DNA of 64,000 nucleotides from DATGFK01 sp040007395 (GTDB lineage Bacteria > Chloroflexota > Anaerolineae > Aggregatilineales > UBA2796), in contig JBDTVG010000128.1 in assembly GCA_040007395.1 (NCBI GenBank), positions 49,023-113,022 on the forward strand. Reading direction: 5' to 3'. Shown here one piece after another: positions 1 to 8,502 of the stretch. Positions within the stretch are counted from its first letter, which is position 1, and each line of letters opens with the position of its first letter. Position numbers and translations under genes: made by a program. The notes beneath the pieces are model-generated. The model worked only from the letters and a program-made list of their open reading frames with translations, was not told where the DNA came from and did no database searches.

Positions 1-30
1 TAAGGTTTCTACTTGCAATTCAATACAATA

Positions 31-59
31 TTACCTTTCAAGGGCAACGGGCTTATAAT
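31..59 (+). promoter_or_regulatory. Candidate sigma-A-type promoter
   Basis: A TATAAT hexamer lies at 54-59 and TTACCT at 31-36 (three matches to TTGACA) with a 17-nt spacer. It is the best promoter-like pair in the 180 bases before the first gene. It is supported by sequence match only; the rest of bases 1-180 shows no convincing gene or structure. Confidence 0.35.
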
Positions 60-180
60 TGTCGTGTTTGGTATAGAAACGATACAATAGTGAACGTCAT
101 AATCGAAATCCATCAGGTGTTGGTGTGTCAATGTCCTCGGATATAACCAGACTGTACAGCGAAAACGATATAGTCGTTGG

Positions 181-2439
181 ATGCCCCGCCCAAAAATAGG
201 GGAACGGTTAGTTAGTAATCTTTTGAAACAGTTTTTAAATCCCATGATAAGCCAACGTCACGAGCGTATCATCGTCGGACTGATACTGGCGATGTATGTT
301 TTGCTGGGGCTAGTCTTCAGTTCTGGCCCGATCTTTGAAGGGCCTGATGAGATCGAACATTACCGCTTTATCCGCACGCTGCTGGAGACGCGGGCATTGC
401 CAGATCCCGCTTCACAGCCCCGATCCCAATATCATCAAGCGCCCTTGTATTACCTCATCGCTGCACCATTGGCAGCATTGTTCCACGATAACGATTTTGC
501 TCAGATCGACGGGCGAATTAATCCGTTTTACCCCTATCAAATGGCAGTCCCCGGCAATGACAACAAGAACCTATATCTACACACGCGGGCTGAAGCATTT
601 CCTTACAGCGAAAGTGGCACTGCTCAGGCAGTCCATGCGCTGCGATTGCTGTCAATCGTGCTTGGCGCAGGAACGATCCTAACTTCCTACAGGGTCTTTA
701 GCATTTTGTGGCCTCACCGCCCAGATCGCCGATTGATTGCGGTAGCATCAGTTGCCTTTTTGCCACAATTCGTGTTTATGTCCAGCACCATCAACAATGA
801 CAATTTGCTGTACCTCTGCACAAGCTTGTTTCTGTGGCTTATCCTGCGGCAAAGCCAGCTTGGCCCATCGTGGCAAAACGCTTTCGGGTTAGGGATTGTC
901 TTAGGCTTGACCCTGCTGACTAAAGCCAGCGCTGCCTTTCTCATCCTTCCCATAGGGGTAGCGACTGTACTGGATCGCCGGACGTGGCGGTTCGTGCCAC
1001 TAATCCTAACGATAACGTTCACTGTTGCAGGGTGGTGGTATATCCGCAATTGGATCATTTATGGCGATCCGACCCTTGCATGGGAGTCGTTACTTGTTTG
1101 GAAAACTGAGGCAATCCGCAATGGAAGTATTGCGCTGGGCATTGGATTGTCGCGGTTATCGTATTCCTACGCCACCTTTTGGGCACGTTTTGGGCAAGGA
1201 GCCGTTGCTGTCGGGCCGCCGATCTATCTATTTTTCAACTCGCTTACCCTGCTAACCTGTGTTGGTATGGCAGGCAACTTGATCCGGCACTTGCGAACGG
1301 GAGTCAAGTTGCCTGCCGTGCGCCAATTCCTGATCGTTACTTCATTTGGTGCAACGTGGATAGTGATGCTGATCTACTTTGCCAGCACTGCTTGGTCGGG
1401 TAATCAGGGGCGCTATCTCCTGCCGGGGATCGCGGTGTGGGGGGCCTGTATCGCCTTCGGGCTGGATGTCCTGACACCATATAAATTGCGTCTGAATGTC
1501 GCGCTGCTTGAAACGGCGACTCTAGCTGGCGTTGTGGCGCTCTGTGTCGTTGGCTACTTTCTACCTTCCTATAAGGTATGGCCTTTGCCGGCTGCCATCG
1601 CGCAACCGCTTTCCTTGCGTTATGGCGATGTTGCCGAACTGATTGGAATGTCACCGAATAACCCTAAAGGGCATCCCGGCGATGTTATCCATATTATGTT
1701 GTACTGGCGGGCGCTGCACACCACTCCGCTTGAGCTACAAACTTATCTGCATACGCTTGACTCTGATCTGGTGCGGCGCGACAGTTTCCCTGCGATGGGT
1801 CATCTGCTTTCGACGGATTGGCAACCGGATGAGACTTGGACTGAAAGCTATGTCGTGCCGATTCCAGATAACGCACCGATCAGGACGATCTATCCATTGT
1901 TGGCGGGGCTGTACGATCCAGTACAACATCGTCCACTGGCGGTGACCGATGGTCTGGGCAACACAACTACACCAATTATCGGTCACATTATCATCAGCGG
2001 TATCGCAGAAGCCCATGCGCCAGCAGCGTATCATTTTGGCAACAGTATCGACCTGTCTGTACCGCAAATCACCTACAACGGTAATCAGCTTAAAGTGTGT
2101 TTGCGATGGCAATCGTTACATGCAATGACTACTGACTATAAGGTTTTTGTCCATGTACTGACTGAAAGTGACATGCTCCTTACACAGGCTGACTTCCAAC
2201 CACGTCAAGGGCTTTATCCGACAAGTGATTGGGAACCCGGTGAGATAATTCCGGATTGTGCCACCCTTCCGAATGTGCCAAACCTAGCCACCGGAACCCG
2301 GATCGCCGTCGGGTTATATGATGTGACGACAGGGCAGCGCCTTGCCGTACAGGATGCTAACGGGAACACATTACCCAACAGCCGCGTGATTGTACCGCTT
2401 CCAGAAACTCAACCACGATCAGCCGTAGCTAAGGGTTAA
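181..2439 (+). CDS. GT39-like integral membrane glycosyltransferase with C-terminal beta-sandwich region
   Basis: A 752-residue polytopic membrane protein of the GT39/ArnT/DUF2142 type. Such enzymes move a sugar from a polyprenyl phosphate donor to an acceptor on the outer face of the membrane. After the first transmembrane helix (about residues 28-48) comes GPDEIEH with the Asp56-Glu57 pair that these enzymes use for catalysis, then HQAPLYYL at 85-92, equivalent to the HPPLYY motif. About ten hydrophobic segments follow, up to residue 470. The rest is soluble, with two similar beta-rich stretches (about 490-600 and 615-740) that probably sit outside the cell. The substrate is unknown. The ATG at 181 has no good ribosome site; an in-frame ATG at 244 begins just before the first helix and is an alternative start. 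The gene is convergent with xseB, with 19 bases between them. Confidence 0.75.
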   Translation: MPRPKIGERLVSNLLKQFLNPMISQRHERIIVGLILAMYVLLGLVFSSGPIFEGPDEIEHYRFIRTLLETRALPDPASQPRSQYHQAPLYYLIAAPLAALFHDNDFAQIDGRINPFYPYQMAVPGNDNKNLYLHTRAEAFPYSESGTAQAVHALRLLSIVLGAGTILTSYRVFSILWPHRPDRRLIAVASVAFLPQFVFMSSTINNDNLLYLCTSLFLWLILRQSQLGPSWQNAFGLGIVLGLTLLTKASAAFLILPIGVATVLDRRTWRFVPLILTITFTVAGWWYIRNWIIYGDPTLAWESLLVWKTEAIRNGSIALGIGLSRLSYSYATFWARFGQGAVAVGPPIYLFFNSLTLLTCVGMAGNLIRHLRTGVKLPAVRQFLIVTSFGATWIVMLIYFASTAWSGNQGRYLLPGIAVWGACIAFGLDVLTPYKLRLNVALLETATLAGVVALCVVGYFLPSYKVWPLPAAIAQPLSLRYGDVAELIGMSPNNPKGHPGDVIHIMLYWRALHTTPLELQTYLHTLDSDLVRRDSFPAMGHLLSTDWQPDETWTESYVVPIPDNAPIRTIYPLLAGLYDPVQHRPLAVTDGLGNTTTPIIGHIIISGIAEAHAPAAYHFGNSIDLSVPQITYNGNQLKVCLRWQSLHAMTTDYKVFVHVLTESDMLLTQADFQPRQGLYPTSDWEPGEIIPDCATLPNVPNLATGTRIAVGLYDVTTGQRLAVQDANGNTLPNSRVIVPLPETQPRSAVAKG

Positions 2440-2458
2440 AGCTCCATACAAACAGACC

Positions 2459-2698
2459 TTAGCTTAATAGGTCGATTCGGAACGATCCATCGTTGTTCGC
2501 CAATAATTGACTGACTCGCAGTTCAGCCGTATTAAGCTGTTTTTCGCAGAATAGCACTAGAGTTCGTCCTCGCTCAAACAGCGTCATCGACTCGTCCAGC
2601 GACAGATCGCCCGATTCAAGTTGGTCGATAATTTCCGTCAATTCATCGTAAGCGTTCTCAAAACGAAGTTCCGAGTTCGCCTCTTGAGGCTCAGACAT
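2459..2698 (-). CDS. xseB: Exodeoxyribonuclease VII small subunit
   Basis: A 79-residue XseB homologue of usual family length. The diagnostic core is present: FENAYDELTEIIDQLESGDL, a serine/leucine step and then ESMTLFERGRTLVLFCEKQL, forming the helical hairpin that binds the large subunit. Several copies of XseB assemble on each XseA to form exonuclease VII, which degrades single-stranded DNA into oligonucleotides in both directions. The start codon lies 8 bases inside the end of xseA, so the two are translationally coupled. Confidence 0.93.
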   Translation of the reverse strand: MSEPQEANSELRFENAYDELTEIIDQLESGDLSLDESMTLFERGRTLVLFCEKQLNTAELRVSQLLANNDGSFRIDLLS

Positions 2699-3923
2699 CG
2701 AGATTCCTTTCTTTGACCGCTGCGACCAGCGATCCCTTATCTAGTTGAATGTTGACCGATGTACCCGGCCCTGCATCGATAGCGTCAGTAACCCGTTTGC
2801 CGTCAAGCGCACGGGTGACGATGGCATAGCCCCGTGATAGCAGATTGCGTGGATTCGCCAGTTCCAGCGCCCGTAATTGCCCTTTAAGTGTTTGACGCGA
2901 TCCAGCGATCCGGTTCGCCATTGCTTTGACAAGACGATCATTCAATTCGTCAAGCCGCTGACGGTCATTGCGGATTCGCGCCGCTGGAGAGATCAACCGT
3001 AGTTTATGCGCCGCATCGTCAAGTTGTTCGGCTCTCCCGTCAATGGTGTAGCGAGCCGACTCCACCAGTCGCACACGCATCTCGATCAGTCGTTCGCGTA
3101 CCTGTACCAGATCAGGCGTGATCATTTCCGCCCCAGCCGAGGGAGTCGGCGCACGCCGATCAGCCGCACCATCAACCAGCGTAGTATCTGTCTCGTGGCC
3201 TACGCCAGTGACGACCGGGCTGCGCGTCTCACGAATGGCGCGGGCGATACGTTCATCATTGAAACACCAAAGGTCTTCCAGACTACCGCCACCGCGGGCC
3301 AGCAAAATCACGTCTACACCATAGTTGTCGATGAGTTGTAGCGCTGCAACGATCTTCGGCGCGGCGCTTTCACCCTGAACAGGGGTCGGGCTGAGAATCA
3401 CCTCGGCAAGTGGATAGCGCCGCCGCAGCACGTTCTGAATATCTTGAAAAGCCGCTGTTGTTGCCGAAGTCACGATCCCGATACGCCCCGGAAAAGCAGG
3501 CAGTGGGCGTTTGATCTCCTCGCGGAATAGGCCTTCGCCTTCCAGCCGATCCCAGAGTTGGCGAAAACGGGCGTGCAAGTCGCCTGTGGTTTCGAGAGGA
3601 ACGAGTACATCACAGTAAAGCTGATATTGTCCAGTTGCCTCGTACACATTGATCTTGCCGTGCGCCCTGACCTTTTCGCCGTGTTTAAGAATGTAGCGCT
3701 GGTGGGTGACACTGCCTTTCCACATCACCGATTTAAGCTGGCTGCGATCATCCTTGAGCGTAAAATACCAATGCCCAGAGGCTGGCTGGGAAAAATTGGA
3801 GATCTCGCCTTCAACCCACACGTCCTGCATCCGATAATCCAGATCGAACATTTGACGGATGTAGACAGTAAGGGATGAAACAGAATAGACAGCAGGTTCG
3901 TCGTCAAACATATTTTTCATCAT
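2691..3923 (-). CDS. xseA: Exodeoxyribonuclease VII large subunit
   Basis: Catalytic large subunit of exonuclease VII. The N-terminal OB fold begins at VYSVSSLTVYIRQMF and contains the family's VWVEGEISNFSQ and GHWYFTLKD motifs. The catalytic Exonuc_VII_L region carries GIVTSATTAAFQDI, ILLARGGGSLEDLW and SPVVTGVGHETDTTL, followed by the long helical arm. The frame stays open upstream to 4043, but the extra 40 residues are not typical. I prefer the ATG at 3923 (410 aa); ATGs at 3920 and 3911 are also possible. A TGCTATAAT extended -10 element lies just before 3923. The gene overlaps xseB by 8 bases. Confidence 0.93.
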   Translation of the reverse strand: MMKNMFDDEPAVYSVSSLTVYIRQMFDLDYRMQDVWVEGEISNFSQPASGHWYFTLKDDRSQLKSVMWKGSVTHQRYILKHGEKVRAHGKINVYEATGQYQLYCDVLVPLETTGDLHARFRQLWDRLEGEGLFREEIKRPLPAFPGRIGIVTSATTAAFQDIQNVLRRRYPLAEVILSPTPVQGESAAPKIVAALQLIDNYGVDVILLARGGGSLEDLWCFNDERIARAIRETRSPVVTGVGHETDTTLVDGAADRRAPTPSAGAEMITPDLVQVRERLIEMRVRLVESARYTIDGRAEQLDDAAHKLRLISPAARIRNDRQRLDELNDRLVKAMANRIAGSRQTLKGQLRALELANPRNLLSRGYAIVTRALDGKRVTDAIDAGPGTSVNIQLDKGSLVAAVKERNLDV

Positions 3924-3930
3924 AGCGTAA

Positions 3931-3939
3931 ATTATAGCA
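3931..3939 (-). promoter_or_regulatory. Extended -10 promoter element before xseA
   Basis: Read on the minus strand the bases are TGC followed by TATAAT, a perfect extended -10. The predicted transcription start falls within one or two bases of the ATG at 3923, so the xseA transcript could be leaderless. No convincing -35 is present. This is an inference from sequence alone. Confidence 0.4.
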
Positions 3940-4175
3940 TGGGCGCGGCGTTCTTCGAGATCCATTGCAGATTTGTAATGAGGCATTCTTTCAAAATACG
4001 CCAGTGAGTCTTTAAGCGGCATTTGGGGGATTATTGTCCTCAAACAATAAGGTACAATAACTAGAAGAAAAACTCGCTGGTTAGAACAGGTTTCTTACTA
4101 GAAGCTTTTTTGAATATCCTCGATCTGACTAAATCGCTAGCAGTAGTCTTTTGATTGCCTCTTAAGGAGTGATGG

Positions 4176-4511
4176 ATGCCCACTTATACTTCGGTTCCGG
4201 CTATTTTTGAGAATTTATGTACGGTTTTCTTGCCGGAAAAAGCCCAGAATGACAGCGCGACTTTCCAGTTTGATTTGGCGGGTGATGGCGGTGGAAAATA
4301 TTGGCTCAAGGTTGCGAATGGAACCTGTGAATCGGGGGCGGGCGATGCGCCGAGTCCTGCTGACATGACCCTGCTGACTAGCACTACCGATTGGCTAGCA
4401 GTAGTCAATGGCGAACTTAACGCGATGACGGCGTTCATGGCAGGCAAAGTCAAAGTTCAGGGCAATATGGGTATGGCGCTCAAACTGCAATCCTGGTTCA
4501 AGCTAGGCTGA
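4176..4511 (+). CDS. SCP2 sterol-binding domain protein
   Basis: A 111-residue stand-alone SCP2-like domain without signal peptide or membrane segment, so cytoplasmic. The pattern is typical of the family: a short N-terminal helix (PAIFENLCTVF), a beta strand pair around ATFQFDL and GGKYWLKV, an acidic DMTLLTSTTDWLAVVNGE segment, and the closing FMAGKVKVQGNMGMALKL motif. These domains form a hydrophobic tunnel that binds fatty acyl or other lipid ligands; the ligand here cannot be told. A clear AAGGAG ribosome site precedes the ATG. It stands alone, ending at a strong hairpin terminator. Confidence 0.88.
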   Translation: MPTYTSVPAIFENLCTVFLPEKAQNDSATFQFDLAGDGGGKYWLKVANGTCESGAGDAPSPADMTLLTSTTDWLAVVNGELNAMTAFMAGKVKVQGNMGMALKLQSWFKLG

Positions 4512-4546
4512 TTTTAGCAAATCATTCGCATCAATTTGCGGTAGAT

Positions 4547-4580
4547 AAGCTGCCGGAGTCTTAAAGACTCCGGCAGCTTT
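4547..4580. terminator. Bidirectional hairpin terminator
   Basis: A near-perfect inverted repeat, with arms AAGCTGCCGGAGTCTT (4547-4562) and its complement (4564-4579). It lies between the end of the SCP2 gene and the end of the convergent lipoprotein gene. The T-rich flank on the plus strand and A-rich flank before it are short but suitable for termination in both directions. Confidence 0.8.
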
Positions 4581-4594
4581 GTATTTCTTGCGAC

Positions 4595-7500
4595 TTACTG
4601 CAATGGCACAGTCGCTTTGATCGCGTTGAGCAGTTCCATCAGACGTAAGTTGGTATAGTTGAGACCGAACGTCAACCCTTCTGGCGTAAAGTCACCGCGT
4701 TTGCCCTCACCCGGATCAGAGAGTTTGCCGTTTGCTGGATTGATGAACGCCGGGTTTTCCTTGCGAATCTCGAAGATATTGAACAGCGGTACATTGGCGG
4801 TTTTCGCTACGTCGTAGATCACACTGTTGTACTCGGCAACCCGCGGCTCCTGATCGGGCTGTGCTGCACCCGTCATCGTGACTAGCACCGGAATAGTACC
4901 ACGATTGGCGGCTTCATTGACAGCGGTAGTCAGGTTGGCACGGAATTGATCCAGCGGCAAGTTAGCAGCAAGATCGGCACGCCCGACGCTGATGAATACG
5001 ATGGCGGGTTTAGTATCCAGCGCACAGGCTAACGGTGACTTCCCTTGACAGTCCTCACCACCCTTTGCGGGGTTGAGTATATCTGCCGAGTTGAAGCCCG
5101 CCTTACTGCTTGCCGATCCTGTACCGCTAAAGCCGGGGGTGAAGAACTGGGCGATTGGTTCAAACTCCGCATGGGTCGTGGCAAGATTCGTGTCCTTATC
5201 TACGATATGTCGCGCCCCGGACAGGGTATCGTCACCAACCAATCTAAATAGCCCAGTGACCACCTGATTCTGTTGACCAGCGCCACTATGGATCTGTCTG
5301 ATCTTTTCGGAAACAGCCGGGTCGCCCAGATTTGGAGCGATTACCGGAACGTTTAGTAGGTCAACCAGTACAGGTGCAGCAGTTGGTGGTACAGCCGTCA
5401 CGATAACTTCTGTCGGCGGTACAGGTGTTGGCGGTACAGGTGTTGGCGGAATAGCCGTTGGCGGAATAGCCGTTGGCGGAATAGCCGTTGGCGGGATCGG
5501 CGTTGGTGGGATCGGCGTTGGTGGGATCGGCGTTGGTGGGATCGGTGTTGGTGGAATTGGTGTTGGTGGAATAGCTGTTGGCGGAACAGCCGTTGGCGGA
5601 ACAGCCGTTGGCGGAACAGCCGTTGGCGGAACAGCCGTTGGCGGAACAGCTGTTGGTGGAACAGCCGTTGGCGGTTCACTTGTGGGTGGTATGGCGGTTG
5701 GTGGTACCGAAGTCGGCGGTACACCTGTCGGCGGAACAGCCGTTGGCGGAACAGCCGTTGGCGGAACAGCCGTTGGCGGTACGGTGGTCGCAGGTACATT
5801 AGTCGCAGGTACATTAGTCGGCTGTGCAATCACCACTGGCAGTGGTATTGTGGATCTAAGCACATTGATCACATCGAGCAACCGCACATTGGCAAAGTTC
5901 AAGCCATACTGCAACCCGTTAGGGGAAAAGTCACCACGCTTACCCTCACCCGGATCAGTAAGTTTGCCATTCGCCGGGTTGATTAACCCCAGAACGTCTT
6001 TCTTGATGCCATACACGTTGAACAGCGGCAGATTAGCGGTGGTGGCAACCTCATAGATCACGCTATTGTACAGAGCAACTTGCGGCTCTTGAGCCGGATT
6101 TGCCGCGCCTGTGATAGTCACCAACACGGGGATCGCTCCGTGCGTGGCGGCCTCGTTGGCAGCAGCAATCAAGTTTGCCCGGAACTGATCTAGCGGCACA
6201 TTGGCGGCGAGATCGGCGCGTCCTACTGTAATAAACAGCAGGGTGGGTTTAGCATCCAGCGCGCACACTAATGGCGATTTACCTTGACAAGCCTCTGTAC
6301 CCTTTGCTTGATCGAGTATATCCGCCGAAGTAAAGCCATCATTGCTGGTCGGGCCAGCCGCACCGCTAAATCCGGGGGCAAATGCCTGCGCCACTGGTAG
6401 ATACTGCGGATATACGCTGCCCAGATTGGTGTCTTTATCGATAATGTGCGTTGCGCCAGTTAGCGTACTATCGCCCACCAAACGGAACAGACCCGGCACA
6501 ACCTGATTCGCCTGACCGGGGCCATTGTGAATCTGCTTCATCTTATCCTGAACGGCTGGAACCGTCAGATTCGCCAAGACCGGAATATTCAGTAAATCGA
6601 CAGGCACTAAAGTCGCTGTCGGCGGGATGGCGGTTACGGCTCCAACCGTTGCCGGACCAGTAGCAGGCGGGACGGCAGTTGTTGGTACGGCAGTCACTTG
6701 TACAGCAGTCGGCAGAATGGCAGTGGGTGGCACTGCGGTTGTCGGAACGACAAGGGTTGGCACGACAAGGGTTGGCACGACAGTCGTCGCAGGGATAGCG
6801 GTTGCTACTACCACCGTAGTGGGTGTGAAGGTTGGCGTAATACCAACCATTGTCCCAGAGATAACATTAACATCCTTGAAGGCCAGATTGTCGGCTTCGT
6901 TGCTCTCGACAATCGCGTTACCGCTGTCGGCAATAATGGTCAACCGCTGCGGGCTTTGCTTCGTAAAGGCAACGTTAATCGTCAAGTCGATACTAGCTTG
7001 CGGTTGAAGAATGATTGTGGTGACTCCGCTAGCACGAGTCCCATCGATCTGATCGATGGACACCTGAAAAACCGGAGCCGCTGCATTGCCCGTATTTGCC
7101 ACGCGGACGATAAAGGGCACGGTTGCCAAGTGCTGCACTGGGTCAAGGATAATTGTATCGCTCGCCGTTGTGACCGAAGTAATCACCAGATTCGGTAGGG
7201 CGGGAACTGCTGTTGGTGGAACATTTGTCGGCGTGACAGGCACGATTACGCCACCAAGGGTTGGGGACGGCAGAATGGCAGCTTGAGTGGGCGGTTTCGC
7301 CATCTGGGTCTGTGTGGCAAAGATCGCCGTCGAGGTTAGATCAGCGGACGAAGGCTGCTGTGCCCCTTGCGTCGGGATAGGTGTCCAAGTCAGGGTGGGT
7401 AGTACGACAATCGGAATGGTGCTGCTAGGAGTTGGCAGCGGCAGTGTAGGCAGCGGCGTGAAAGTCGGCGGGATAATGATGGCAGTTGAGCCTGCTGGTA

Positions 7501-8260
7501 CCGTTGGCGATGGCGGAATTAATACCTGAATCAGATTCGAGCAAATGCCAAGCGGGGTTGCGTATGCGCCACTGACCCAGCCCGTTAGCCCCTGCACATT
7601 GACCTGATACCATGAGGTATCATTGTTGGTTCCGGTGATCGGGACAGTCGTCCCGATACCTAGCGCAGCAATACGATCATAGTTGATCCCCGGCCCCGTC
7701 CGCACATTCAGGTTATCGGTGTTTGCCCGCAAACGACACGTTGGATCGCTGGTCGGTGAAGCAGTCAAAAAGGCGGGTGATCCTGCTGGACGAGTGATTT
7801 GCGCGGAGTTATCGCGAACCATGAGCGTGATCTGCTTTGGATTACCGCGAGTATTGCCCCTGAAAGCGACGACTTGCACGACATGTGATCCGCTACTGTT
7901 GGGTGTCCACGACAAGATGCTGTCGATAGACAACGTACCATTAGCTTCAGGCGAAGCCGCCGTATCGACGATAAGGTTATCGACCCGCATCTCGACGCGG
8001 GTCACACCGACCTTATCGGCTGCACGGACGTAAACCTGCACCTCCGAGTTAATAACGACTTCGCTGCCATCGGCTGGCGAACGAATTTCGACATCGGGGA
8101 CATCGCTTTGTGCGACCATCGCCGGTTCGGTAGTCGCTGGCCCAGCGGTAGAAGTGGCACTGGGTGGTTGAGCACCCAGATTGCAGGCCAGTATTGCCAG
8201 CATCATGAACAAGGTTGGAATGCTAAGGCGAAGCCACATCGCCAATTTTTGTCTAACCAT
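4595..8260 (-). CDS. Secreted lipoprotein: SH3, CARDB and duplicated SGNH-like domains
   Basis: A lipoprotein of about 1221 residues. The frame is open to a GTG at 8278, but the ATG at 8260 has AAGGATCGG ten bases upstream. A signal sequence ends in LAILAC, a lipobox. Next come an Ig-like domain, a bacterial SH3 domain (NLNVRTGPGINYDRI ... WYQVNVQGLTGWV), a Pro/Thr linker, a CARDB-type domain ending SNEADNLA, another Thr/Pro linker, an SGNH-like domain, about 27 VPPTA-type pentapeptides, and a second copy of the SGNH-like domain. The first copy has GDSTL at the usual nucleophile site. The second has GDDTL, so Ser is replaced by Asp. The block III GxND motif reads GRADL in both, so hydrolase activity is uncertain. 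It probably stands on the cell surface and binds wall glycan through SH3; that role is inferred. Confidence 0.7.
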   Translation of the reverse strand: MVRQKLAMWLRLSIPTLFMMLAILACNLGAQPPSATSTAGPATTEPAMVAQSDVPDVEIRSPADGSEVVINSEVQVYVRAADKVGVTRVEMRVDNLIVDTAASPEANGTLSIDSILSWTPNSSGSHVVQVVAFRGNTRGNPKQITLMVRDNSAQITRPAGSPAFLTASPTSDPTCRLRANTDNLNVRTGPGINYDRIAALGIGTTVPITGTNNDTSWYQVNVQGLTGWVSGAYATPLGICSNLIQVLIPPSPTVPAGSTAIIIPPTFTPLPTLPLPTPSSTIPIVVLPTLTWTPIPTQGAQQPSSADLTSTAIFATQTQMAKPPTQAAILPSPTLGGVIVPVTPTNVPPTAVPALPNLVITSVTTASDTIILDPVQHLATVPFIVRVANTGNAAAPVFQVSIDQIDGTRASGVTTIILQPQASIDLTINVAFTKQSPQRLTIIADSGNAIVESNEADNLAFKDVNVISGTMVGITPTFTPTTVVVATAIPATTVVPTLVVPTLVVPTTAVPPTAILPTAVQVTAVPTTAVPPATGPATVGAVTAIPPTATLVPVDLLNIPVLANLTVPAVQDKMKQIHNGPGQANQVVPGLFRLVGDSTLTGATHIIDKDTNLGSVYPQYLPVAQAFAPGFSGAAGPTSNDGFTSADILDQAKGTEACQGKSPLVCALDAKPTLLFITVGRADLAANVPLDQFRANLIAAANEAATHGAIPVLVTITGAANPAQEPQVALYNSVIYEVATTANLPLFNVYGIKKDVLGLINPANGKLTDPGEGKRGDFSPNGLQYGLNFANVRLLDVINVLRSTIPLPVVIAQPTNVPATNVPATTVPPTAVPPTAVPPTAVPPTGVPPTSVPPTAIPPTSEPPTAVPPTAVPPTAVPPTAVPPTAVPPTAVPPTAIPPTPIPPTPIPPTPIPPTPIPPTPIPPTAIPPTAIPPTAIPPTPVPPTPVPPTEVIVTAVPPTAAPVLVDLLNVPVIAPNLGDPAVSEKIRQIHSGAGQQNQVVTGLFRLVGDDTLSGARHIVDKDTNLATTHAEFEPIAQFFTPGFSGTGSASSKAGFNSADILNPAKGGEDCQGKSPLACALDTKPAIVFISVGRADLAANLPLDQFRANLTTAVNEAANRGTIPVLVTMTGAAQPDQEPRVAEYNSVIYDVAKTANVPLFNIFEIRKENPAFINPANGKLSDPGEGKRGDFTPEGLTFGLNYTNLRLMELLNAIKATVPLQ
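5408..5812. repeat. Tandem 15-bp repeats encoding VPPTA-type pentapeptides
   Basis: About 27 consecutive 15-bp units inside the lipoprotein gene encode V/I-P-P-T-A/P pentapeptides. The units cluster in homogeneous runs (six VPPTA units together, five IPPTP units together), which suggests recent slippage or unequal recombination. It forms an extended spacer between the two SGNH-like domains. Confidence 0.92.
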
Positions 8261-8432
8261 AATTAACCGATCCTTCACCGTATCAAAAGTTAATGCCGCC
8301 AGTTTAAGACAGTCTATTCTATTCTACGATTGTACGCTACGAATAGCACCTGACGCTTGCCCAACAAATGGTCTACGCTAGCGGTTTTGAGAAGCGGCAT
8401 GATTGTAGTATCTAGGATAGAAAAAGGATAAA

Positions 8433-8472
8433 AATCATTCCGCCCGATACACAGGCATCGGGCGGAATGATT
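8433..8472 (-). terminator. Hairpin terminator after the TIGR03663/NHL gene
   Basis: A perfect 16-bp inverted repeat (8433-8448 with 8457-8472; stem core ATCATTCCGCCCGAT) has an 8-base loop and is followed on the minus strand by a T-rich stretch. It lies 30 bases after the stop of the minus-strand gene ending at 8503. The rest of 8279-8502 holds no gene that I can support. Confidence 0.8.
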
Positions 8473-8502
8473 CAGATTGATCTTAGAGAATGCAGAGAAA
8501 GG

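Noticed and set aside
9..245. Open frame of 78 codons on the minus strand at the left edge
   Set aside because: It overlaps the start and promoter region of the first gene, has no ribosome site and no recognisable protein features.
5398..5829. Long open frames in other phases across the lipoprotein repeat region (encoding RQRLF- or AEQPL-type repeats)
   Set aside because: They arise because a 15-bp tandem repeat is open in several frames. The VPPTA frame continues through recognised domains on both sides.
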